This document shows, one piece after another, positions 56,528-64,000 of a stretch of DNA of 64,000 bases. The DNA is from RH-AL1 sp965214415. Lineage in GTDB: Bacteria; Pseudomonadota; Alphaproteobacteria; Rhizobiales; Beijerinckiaceae. The stretch's first letter is position 1; every line of letters begins with the position of its first letter. The DNA lies in NCBI GenBank assembly GCA_965214415.1, contig CBDCBQ010000003.1, forward strand, positions 3,286,001-3,350,000. The letters run 5' to 3'. The notes under the pieces were generated by a model. It saw only the letters and a list, made by a program, of their open reading frames with translations, was not told where the DNA came from and searched no databases. Made by a program: the position numbers and the translations under genes.

Positions 56528-57415
56528 ATGTGCGGGATTGTCGGCCTTTTTTTGAAGACGCCCGAGTTGGAGTCACGGCTCGGCGCGCTGACGGCGGCAA
56601 TGCTGGCGACGATGCGTGATCGCGGGCCGGACAGCGCCGGCTTCGCGGTCTACGGCGCCGAGGCAGCCGGCGTGAAACTGACCCTGCGCGGGCTCGACAC
56701 TGTGGCGCTCGAGCGCGCGATCGATGATGTCGGCGCGGTCTTCAAGAGGCGCTTCGAGGCGACGTATCGCGACACGCACGCGGTGCTCGTCGTGCCGGAG
56801 GATCTGGCGACGGTGGTCGGCGACTGGCTGGAGGCCCATGCGATCGACGTCGTCGGCGCGGGCGTGCGGATGGAGATCTACAAGGAGGTCGGGTTGCCCG
56901 ACGACGTCGCCGCGCGGTTCGATCTGGCCGGCATGCGCGGCACGCACGCCATCGGCCACACCCGCATGGCGACCGAGAGCGAGGTGACGACGAACGGCGC
57001 GCATCCCTTCTCGACCGGCGCCGATCAATGTCTCGTCCATAATGGTTCGCTATCGAACCACAATGGTCTGCGCCGCATGCTGCGCCAGAAAGGCATCGCG
57101 TTTTCCACCGAGAACGACAGCGAGGTCGCGGCCGGCTATCTCAGCTGGCGAATGGCCGACGGCGCCTCGCTGCAACAGGCGCTGGAATCGAGCCTCGCCG
57201 ATCTCGACGGCTTCTACACGTTCGTCGTCGGCACGCGCACCGGCTTCGCGGTGCTGCGCGACCCGATCGCCTGCAAGCCCGCGGTAATGGCGGAGACCGA
57301 CGCCTATGTCGCGTTCGGCTCGGAGTACCGCGCGCTGGTCGGCCTGCCTGGCATCGAGACGGCGCGCGTGTTCGAGCCCGAGCCTGCCCGAGTCTATGCC
57401 TGGGAGCGCGACTGA
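56528..57415 (+). CDS. mgsA: GlxB/MgsA: glutamine amidotransferase subunit of N-methylglutamate synthase-like enzyme
   Basis: The 295-residue class II amidotransferase begins MCGIVGLFLKTPELESRLGA. Cys2 becomes the N-terminal nucleophile after Met removal. Further signatures are RDRGPDSAGFAVYG, HTRMATESEVTTNGAHPFST and CLVHNGSLSNHNGLRRML with the Asn/Gly of the ammonia pocket. With the next two genes it forms the three-subunit glutamate-synthase-like enzyme called GlxBCD in rhizobia and MgsABC in methylotrophs. The stop overlaps the next start (TGATG). Confidence 0.9.
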   Translation: MCGIVGLFLKTPELESRLGALTAAMLATMRDRGPDSAGFAVYGAEAAGVKLTLRGLDTVALERAIDDVGAVFKRRFEATYRDTHAVLVVPEDLATVVGDWLEAHAIDVVGAGVRMEIYKEVGLPDDVAARFDLAGMRGTHAIGHTRMATESEVTTNGAHPFSTGADQCLVHNGSLSNHNGLRRMLRQKGIAFSTENDSEVAAGYLSWRMADGASLQQALESSLADLDGFYTFVVGTRTGFAVLRDPIACKPAVMAETDAYVAFGSEYRALVGLPGIETARVFEPEPARVYAWERD

Positions 57416-58104
57416 TGCAGGTCATCGATCTTCGCGACACCTCGCGCCGCGAACTCAACGCGATGCTGCACGGCCTGCGCCAGGACACCAACGAGACGCG
57501 CTGGCGGGTGCTCAATCCGGAGGGCGGGCACGCGATCGCCGCTGGTCTCGACGCGCCGATCTCGGTCGAGATCGAGGGCTCGGTCGGCTATTATTGCGCG
57601 GGCATGAACAAGCAGGCGACCGTGACGATCAACGGCAGCGTCGGCACCGGCGTCGCCGAGAACATGATGTCGGGCGCGGTGCACGTACGCGGCGATGCCA
57701 GCCAATCGGCCGGCGCGACCGCGCATGGCGGCCTGCTTGTCGTCGATGGCAACGCGGGCGCGCGCTGCGGCATCTCGATGAAGGGCATCGACATCGTCGT
57801 GAAAGGCTCGATCGGCCACATGTCGGCGTTCATGGCGCAGGCGGGCACGCTCGTCGTGCTGGGCGATGCCGGCGAGGCGCTCGGCGATTCCCTGTATGAG
57901 GCCAAACTTTTCGTGCGCGGCACGGTGAAGAGCCTCGGCGCCGATTGCATCGAGAAGCCGATGCGCGACGAACATCGCTTGCTCTTGCGAGACAAGCTCG
58001 ATGCCGCCGGCCTCAACGGCGAGGTGGATGTGGGCGCGTTCAAACGGTACGGCTCGGCGCGCAAGCTCTACCATTTCAACGTCGACAATGCCGGCTCCTA
58101 CTGA
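57415..58104 (+). CDS. mgsB: GlxC/MgsB: GXGXG-domain subunit
   Basis: The 229-residue protein has the right-handed beta-helix repeats of the glutamate synthase C-terminal domain: SVGYYCAGMNKQATVTINGS, VGTGVAENMMSGAVHVRGDA and AGATAHGGLLVVDGNAGARC, with turns of G.G.G. It is the structural third of the N-methylglutamate synthase complex. It overlaps glxB by 1 base and precedes glxD by 16 bases. Confidence 0.9.
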   Translation: MQVIDLRDTSRRELNAMLHGLRQDTNETRWRVLNPEGGHAIAAGLDAPISVEIEGSVGYYCAGMNKQATVTINGSVGTGVAENMMSGAVHVRGDASQSAGATAHGGLLVVDGNAGARCGISMKGIDIVVKGSIGHMSAFMAQAGTLVVLGDAGEALGDSLYEAKLFVRGTVKSLGADCIEKPMRDEHRLLLRDKLDAAGLNGEVDVGAFKRYGSARKLYHFNVDNAGSY

Positions 58105-58120
58105 TGGCGGAGGCCTTTTG

Positions 58121-59455
58121 ATGGACGACCAGGTCCGCAAGCCGCGCACGAGCCCGCGCTTCTCGGCGACGTTCGATCCGGTAACCATGGCGGAGATCCG
58201 GCGCGCCGCGACGACGGGGATCTACGATATCCGCGGCGGCGGCGCCAAGCGCAAGGTACCCCACTTCGACGACCTGCTGTTTCTCGGCGCCTCGATCAGC
58301 CGCTACCCGCTCGAGGGTTATCGCGAACGTTGCGGCACCGACATCGTGCTCGGCACGCGCTTCGCGAAGACGCCGATCGTGTTGAAGACGCCGATCATGA
58401 TCGCCGGCATGAGCTTCGGCTCGCTGTCGGCCAACGCCAAGGAGGCATTGGGACGCGGCGCGACGATCGCCGGCACCTCGACGACGACCGGCGACGGCGG
58501 CATGACGCGCGAGGAGCGCGGCCATTCGAAGACGCTCGTCTACCAATATCTTCCGTCGCGCTATGGGATGAACCCCGACGATCTTCGCCAGGCGGATGCG
58601 ATCGAAATCGTGATCGGCCAGGGTGCCAAGCCTGGTGGCGGCGGCATGCTGCTCGGTCAGAAGATCACCGACCGCGTCGCCGGCATGCGCTCGCTGCCGC
58701 CTGGCATCGATCAGCGCTCGGCCTGCCGTCATCCCGACTGGACCGGCCCCGACGATCTCGAGATCAAGATGGAGGAGCTGCGCGAGATCACCGAATGGAA
58801 GAAACCGATCTACGTGAAAGTCGGCGCGAGCCGCCCTTATTACGACACCGCGCTGGCGGTGAAGGCCGGCGCCGACGTCGTTGTGATCGACGGCATGCAG
58901 GGCGGCACCGCGGCGACGCAGGACGTGTTCATCGAGAATGTCGGGATCCCCACCTTGGCGGCGATCCGCCCCGCGGTGCAGGCGCTGCGCGATCTCGACA
59001 TGCACCGCAAGGTGCAGCTCGTGATCTCTGGCGGCATCCGCTCCGGCGCCGATGTCGCCAAGGCGCTGGCGCTCGGCGCGGATGCCGTCGCCATCGGCAC
59101 GGCGGCGCTGATCGCGCTGGGCGACAACGATCCCGCCTACGAGGCCGAGTATCAGGCGCTCGGCACCACGGCCGGCGCATACGACGATTGGCACGAGGGT
59201 AACGATCCGGCCGGCATCACGACGCAGGACCCCGATCTCGCCGCGCGGCTCGACCCGGTGCTGGGTGGTCGTCGGCTGGCCAACTATCTCGCGGTGATGA
59301 CGCTGGAGGCGCAGACGATCGCGCGCGCCTGCGGCAAGTCGCACCTGCGCAACCTCGAGCCCGAGGATCTTGTCGCGCTGACGATCGAGGCGGCCGCGAT
59401 GGCCGGCGTCCCACTCGCCGGCACCACGTGGATCCCTGGCCAAGCGGGATTTTGA
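58121..59455 (+). CDS. mgsC: GlxD/MgsC: FMN-binding glutamate synthase-like subunit
   Basis: ATG 58121 gives 444 residues (MDDQVRKPRTSPRFSATFDP). The FMN-barrel motifs include IMIAGMSFGSLSANAKEALG, TSTTTGDGGMTREERGHSKT, GQGAKPGGGGMLLGQKITDR and VISGGIRSGADVAKALALGA. It is the synthase barrel that couples glutamine-derived ammonia, or methylamine, to glutamate chemistry. Conserved cysteines of the full GltB iron-sulfur site are not obvious here. Followed by a dispersed repeat, then glnT. Confidence 0.92.
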   Translation: MDDQVRKPRTSPRFSATFDPVTMAEIRRAATTGIYDIRGGGAKRKVPHFDDLLFLGASISRYPLEGYRERCGTDIVLGTRFAKTPIVLKTPIMIAGMSFGSLSANAKEALGRGATIAGTSTTTGDGGMTREERGHSKTLVYQYLPSRYGMNPDDLRQADAIEIVIGQGAKPGGGGMLLGQKITDRVAGMRSLPPGIDQRSACRHPDWTGPDDLEIKMEELREITEWKKPIYVKVGASRPYYDTALAVKAGADVVVIDGMQGGTAATQDVFIENVGIPTLAAIRPAVQALRDLDMHRKVQLVISGGIRSGADVAKALALGADAVAIGTAALIALGDNDPAYEAEYQALGTTAGAYDDWHEGNDPAGITTQDPDLAARLDPVLGGRRLANYLAVMTLEAQTIARACGKSHLRNLEPEDLVALTIEAAAMAGVPLAGTTWIPGQAGF

Positions 59456-59468
59456 TGCGTATCACCCG

Positions 59469-59576
59469 CCCGTCACTGCGAGCCGAAAGCGAAGCAACCC
59501 AGAGCCGCACGCTGCAGCATCGCCCGACATCGCGCCCTGCCGCCTTGGGTCGCTTCGCTGCGCTCGCAATGACGGG
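59469..59576. repeat. Dispersed inverted-repeat element, copy 2
   Basis: Left arm CCCGTCACTGCGAGCCGAAA (then GCGAAGCAACCCA, to 59501) and right arm TTGGGTCGCTTCGCTGCGCT (then CGCAATGACGGG, to 59576) form a long imperfect hairpin. Same family as 31636-31712. It fills the glxD-glnT gap and could attenuate transcription into glnT. Confidence 0.85.
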
Positions 59577-59592
59577 TGGGAAAGGAGCGTAA

Positions 59593-60888
59593 ATGCTGGA
59601 TCTCGAAGCCGCCGCGAAAGAGCGCGGCATCAAATATTTCCTCATCTCATTCACCGATCTGTTCGGCACCCAGCGCGCCAAGCTCGTGCCGGCGGCCGCG
59701 ATCAAGGCGATGAGCGAGGACGGCGCCGGCTTCGCGGGTTTCGCCACTTGGCTCGACATGTCGCCGGCCGATCCGGACCTGTTCGCCAAGCCTGATCCCG
59801 ACAGCCTCGTCCAGCTGCCCTGGAAGCCGGAGGTCGGCTGGCTTGCCGCCGATCTCGTCATGAACGGCGAGCCTGTCGCGCAGGCGCCGCGCAACGTGCT
59901 GAAGCGCCTCGTCGCCGAGGCGGCGACGGACGGGCTGTCGATGAAGACCGGCGTCGAATGCGAGTTCTTCCTGATCACGCCCGATGGCTTGTCGCCAGCC
60001 GACCTAGCCGACAAGCAGGACAAGCCCTGCTACGACCAATCCGCGTTGATGCGCCGCTACGACATCATCGCCGAGATCTGCGACGCGATGCTCGGGCTTG
60101 GTTGGCAGCCTTACCAGAATGATCATGAGGACGCCAACGGGCAGTTCGAGATGAACTGGGCCTACGCGGATGCGCTTGTCACCGCCGACCGGCACGCCTT
60201 CTTCAAGTACATGGCGCGCTCGATCGCCGAGAAGCACGGGCTGCGCGCGACCTTCATGCCGAAGCCGTTCGCCAATCTCACCGGCTCAGGCTGCCACGCG
60301 CATGTGTCGCTGTGGCGCGACGGCGCCAACGTCTTCGCCGACAAGGGCGGCGAACTCGGGCTGTCGCAGGTCGGCTACCATTTCATCGGCGGTCTCATGC
60401 ACTCGGCCGAGGCGCTGGCGGCGATCACCAATCCGACGGTCAACTCCTACAAGCGCATCAGCGCGCCACGCACGATGTCGGGCGCGACCTGGTCGCCGAA
60501 CACGGTGACCTACACCGGCAACAACCGCACGCACATGATCCGCATTCCCGATGGCGGCCGCTTCGAATTCCGTCTCGCCGACGGTGCCGCCAATCCATAT
60601 CTGCTGCAGGCTGCAATCCTGGCCGCCGGCCTCGACGGGATGCGCAACGCGCGCGATCCGGGCCAACGGCTCGACATCAACATGTACACGCACGGCCACA
60701 CCGTCGAGGGCGTCAAGACGCTGCCGCTCAACATGCTCGACGCGATCCGCGCGCTCGGCGCGAGCGAGGTGATGCACGCCGCGCTCGGCGCCTTCGTGCC
60801 GGCCTATGTCAAGCTGAAGGGCGACGAGTGGAACGCCTATTGCCGCCACCTCACCGCCTGGGAACGCGACAACACGTTGGATTGCTGA
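59593..60888 (+). CDS. Type III glutamine synthetase / gamma-glutamylmethylamide synthetase (GlnT/GmaS)
   Basis: The 431-residue glutamine-synthetase-fold enzyme starts at ATG 59593 (GGAG upstream). Motifs are KTGVECEFFLITPDGLSPAD (first metal-binding Glu), YQNDHEDANGQFEMNWAYAD, FMPKPFANLTGSGCHAHVSL (ATP-binding region) and NSYKRISAPRTMSGATWSPN. Position behind glxBCD matches both rhizobial glxABCD-glnT and methylotroph mgsABC-gmaS. GmaS joins methylamine to glutamate, GlnT joins ammonia; the sequence alone does not decide, so no symbol is given. Confidence 0.9.
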   Translation: MLDLEAAAKERGIKYFLISFTDLFGTQRAKLVPAAAIKAMSEDGAGFAGFATWLDMSPADPDLFAKPDPDSLVQLPWKPEVGWLAADLVMNGEPVAQAPRNVLKRLVAEAATDGLSMKTGVECEFFLITPDGLSPADLADKQDKPCYDQSALMRRYDIIAEICDAMLGLGWQPYQNDHEDANGQFEMNWAYADALVTADRHAFFKYMARSIAEKHGLRATFMPKPFANLTGSGCHAHVSLWRDGANVFADKGGELGLSQVGYHFIGGLMHSAEALAAITNPTVNSYKRISAPRTMSGATWSPNTVTYTGNNRTHMIRIPDGGRFEFRLADGAANPYLLQAAILAAGLDGMRNARDPGQRLDINMYTHGHTVEGVKTLPLNMLDAIRALGASEVMHAALGAFVPAYVKLKGDEWNAYCRHLTAWERDNTLDC

Positions 60889-61021
60889 CCGGTTGAAAAA
60901 ATCGATTCATATCGAGATCGACGGTCGCCCACGTTGTCTCGGCGGAGCCGAAGATCTGGACGATAGTCTCGGCCCGGTTCCTGAGCTAGATCGCGGCGGA
61001 CCCTCGGGTGGGTCCGCGACT

Positions 61022-63989
61022 TCAGCCTTCCGGTATGACTGATCGGCTCGTGGCCGCACGCATCGTGAGCGGCGTGTCAGGGCTCTCATACCGCGGTGTC
61101 GTGGTCTCCGGAGGGCCTACCATCGGCTGCGCACCGAGCATCGCCAGATGGAGGGCGCGGCCGGCATCGTCGATGTATCGATGCACGCATTCGAGCTCGA
61201 TCTCGTGCCAACCCCCGGCCTGATCGGTCAGCGGCAGGACCAGTCGAGTGGGCCGGTCCCACGAGCTGGGATCCAGCGCCGCATAGAGAAATCGATCGCC
61301 GGCGGCCGTGATGAAAATCTCCTGGCGGCAGGGCAGGTGGATGTCCAGGCAGAGGCTGTCCTGGCCGGGCTCGCTGGCGACGAAGAGCCGACCTATCGGC
61401 GCGGTCAGCCAGGCGAGCCGCATCGGAACGCCGATGTCTGGATAGGGGCCTTCGACGCGATCGAATCCGGCGCGAAGGAGCAGATCCCGCTGCATGGCTT
61501 GACCCGGCGGGGTCATCGTATCCTGCTGGGTCGCCGCGAGACCTGGGTCCTCGGCACAAGGCAGTGCGGGTCCGGTCCGCTCGATGCCGCGGAATCCATC
61601 GGCGACATCGGTCGGCTCGAGCGACGCGCCGAGAACGGCGAGATGAAGGTTGCGTCCCGGCGTCTCTAGGAAGCCCGCCGCCGCGAGGTGCAAGGTCGTC
61701 TCGCCAGCGGGCAGGTCCAGCGCGAATGAGACGGTGCGCCGTACCGCCCATGGCTCAGCGGCGAGCTCGAAGCTGGCGACGCATTCGCCGCCGCGGGAAA
61801 GTCGGACCTCCTGCGAAACAAAGACGTTGCCGAAGCCGATCGTCAGCAGAAAAACGCCGGCCGCCGGCAGGAGGAGATCGAACGTCGCCTCCGGCGTCGT
61901 CATCCACCGCAGCTTGCAGTCGATACCGTCATCGAGGAACGGACCTTCCAGCGGGTCGAACGCCGCGCCGAAGACGATCTTGGGATCATGCATGGAGCGG
62001 ATCGGCAAGGTCAGGATGCCGCCGTATTGGATGCCGGTCGGGATGGTGACGTCGTCTCGACCCACGAGGGCTCGGAAGACCTCGTTGATTCCCGAGAGGA
62101 AGCTCGGCGCGCCCCATCGCGATGTCGCGTGGATGTGAGCTCGCCCGCGCATCGCATCACGGCTCTCGTCGTCGAGCCGCACGAGCTCGCGCAACCGGTC
62201 GGCCAGGCCCGCGATGTCGTTGCGCTCGACGAGCCAGCCCGTCTCGCCGGGCACGCAAACTTCCGGCACGCCGCCGACGCGATAACCGATCGAGGGACAT
62301 CCGCATCTGGCCGCCTCGACGAAGACCTGGCCGAACGTGTCGTCGGCGGTTGCCGAGACGAAGACATCGGCGGCGCGAAAGCATCTCGCCAAGGCCTCGT
62401 CGTCGTCTAGGTGACCGAGATATGTGACGTCGTCGAGCTCATGCTCGGGCTCGACCCTTCCCAAGGCGAAGAGCCGCAGCCGGGCGTCACCGACCAGCTG
62501 GCAGGCCTCGACCGCATGGCGGAAGCCCTTGCGGCGATCCGTGACGCTGGACGAGGCTGTCAGCACCATGACGTCGCCCGCGTCGAGCTCGAACGCGGCC
62601 CGTGCCGCCGCGCGATCGCCGGGTCTGAACGCCGCCTCTGGCACCGGCAGCGAGATGCAGCGAACCTTGTCCTCCAGCTCCACGTCCGGCCATTTCACGG
62701 CGAGCAGGCGCCGCGCGCTTTCCCTCATGTAGCTGCTGTTCGCGAGAAAATGGACGTTGTCCAACCCCATGTTGGCGATCTTGCGCGTGTGCGCATGCGG
62801 GATCTCGTCGAACGGGATGACCGGATATTGGTCGCGCGTCGGGCAGGTCGCCGGGCACATGAAGAGATATTCGTCGCAGCCGAGCGGATAGGGGCAGCGG
62901 CCGGTGAGATGGAAGAAGTCGTGCGTCACGATGAGCACCGGGGCCAGCGCCGCCATCGTCGCGAGATCGACACCCTCCGGGAAGGCGCCATGCAGGTTGC
63001 CGAGCAAGATCACATCGACGTCGGCCTCCCTCATCGCGTCCACCGCGGTGTCGAAGCGGCACGCCGTCTCATCGCCGACATCGTCGAGAAACGTATAGAG
63101 CACGATGTCGTATCGCGCCGCCGAGAGACAGTCGGCCATGCGCCGATGGGCGCGACCGGCGCCGTAGCGAAAGCCGAAATCGTTGACCATGCCGACACGA
63201 AGCCGACGCTTCTCTTTTTGCTCCTGGGGAGGCGGCGCCAGCGCGGGCAGCCCGATCGCCGCCCGAAAGCTTTCCGCATGCCGCGTCAGCTCCGGCAGGA
63301 ACGCCGCCACAGTGCTGGTCTTCTGATCCGCGTGAACACGAAAATTCGCCAGCTCGTAGTCGATCGGTTTGATCCGCGCTCCGGCGCGCGCGCAGCGGAC
63401 CCAGAGGTCGTAATCCATCGAATAGTGCAGACCGCGATCGATCTTGCCGCCGGCGCGCTCGTAGATGGCGCGCGAGAAGAAGACTTCGGGCTGGTAGAAG
63501 AAGCGGCCGGTCATCCACTCGGTTCGGAGATCAAGCAGCCTCTCGATTTCGAGAGGGCCGGCGCGGCAGCCTGTGCGATGATGATGAACGAGGCGCCCAT
63601 TCTCCCTGATGTTGACGATGCCCGCGACGATGTCGGCATCACCGCCTTCGAATGCCGCCGCCACCGCGGCGAGGGCGCCAGGGGCGAGGGCGTCGTCGCT
63701 GTTCACCCACGCGAAGATGTCGCCTGTCGCCCGTGCAAGACCTTGCTCGATCGCATCGCTCTGACCCGCGTCCTTGGCGCTCACCCAATAGGCGATCCGG
63801 TCGCTATATCGCTCGATCACCGAGACCGTCTGGTCGGTCGAGCCGCCGTCCATGATGATATATTCTAGGTTGTCTTCCATACTCCTGATCGAGGACGGAG
63901 CGGATCGTCTCCTCGATATAGCCGCCTTGGTTGAAGCTCGGCGTCACGATCGAAATCTTTGGTCTAGCTTTCAATTGGGTCTCGCTCAC
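61022..63989 (-). CDS. Glycosyltransferase: GT2 + GT4 domains with duplicated C-terminal module; one frameshift
   Basis: From GTG 63989: MSETQLKARPKISIVTPSFN, QGGYIEETIRSVLDQEYG. Near 63875 the family frame shifts by one base, then NLEYIIMDGGSTDQTVSVIE, AWVNSDDALAPGALAAVAAA and MDYDLWVRCARAG complete a GT2 domain (to about residue 215). After a QEQKEKR linker comes a GT4 domain (VLTASSSVTDRRKGFRHAVE, FVEAARCGCPSIGYRVGGVP). Residues about 615-930 hold two copies of an unknown module (AAFDPLEGPFLDDGIDCKLR and AGFDRVEGPYPDIGVPMRLA). The single ORF from 63880 lacks the first strand, so the full 63989 start is intended. It is probably a surface-polysaccharide enzyme. Confidence 0.8.
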
Positions 63990-64000
63990 GGCGGCTGGCA

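Overview
The window looks like a chromosomal segment of a high-GC alphaproteobacterium, most likely Hyphomicrobiales (Rhizobiales). The reasons are the ffh-rpsP-rimM run, a lone leuC/trmD neighbourhood, a SecA with a C-terminal zinc tail, small rhizobial-type conserved proteins, an 'ADLPSR'-type outer-membrane barrel, and BIME-like dispersed palindromes. A complete N-methylglutamate synthase set plus a type III glutamine synthetase (the MgsABC-GmaS type) would suit a methylotroph-related lineage, but family-level placement is inference.

Layout. 0-3.4 kb: start of a truncated chemotaxis receptor, an SDR pseudogene, leuC, a HiPIP and trmD. 3.5-8.4 kb: a GH15 hydrolase and secA. 8.4-12.2 kb: a minus-strand run of rdgB, rimM, rpsP and ffh. 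12.4-20.2 kb: an MFS exporter behind a beheaded TetR remnant, rph, an SDR, a doubly frameshifted PEP-mutase-family gene, a TPP-riboswitch-controlled thiO-thiS-thiG operon, and grpE. 20.3-28.5 kb: FAD oxidoreductases, a Mop/TOBE protein, a VanX-type dipeptidase, an outer-membrane barrel, an MMPL transporter and Pal. 28.5-38.9 kb: a deletion scar joining HxlR and alcohol dehydrogenase fragments, a TSUP permease, hisS with an AT-rich mosaic tract and a repeat-encoded tail, a dCTP-deaminase-family gene, sdaA, and an rRNA methyltransferase/pseudouridine synthase pair. 38.9-47.9 kb: an HlyD-DUF1656-FUSC efflux operon, hydrolases, small conserved proteins, an AlkA-type glycosylase and gluQ.

47.9-56.4 kb is a decayed accessory island: an IS701-type element, an IS5-like fragment, an IS481 element carrying a 59-bp palindromic insert, a truncated MFS gene, a broken LEPR/DUF4347-type cadherin-repeat surface protein built of 606-bp tandem units, and the C-terminal half of an M50/HlyD-type export protein. 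After it come the glxBCD/mgsABC-glnT/gmaS operon and, at the right edge, a large two-domain glycosyltransferase with a duplicated C-terminal module and one apparent frameshift.

The core genes are intact and tightly spaced. Accessory genes show many single-base frameshifts, deletions and IS insertions. I saw no tRNA, rRNA or CRISPR array. I cannot separate true gene decay from indel errors in the assembly without reads.
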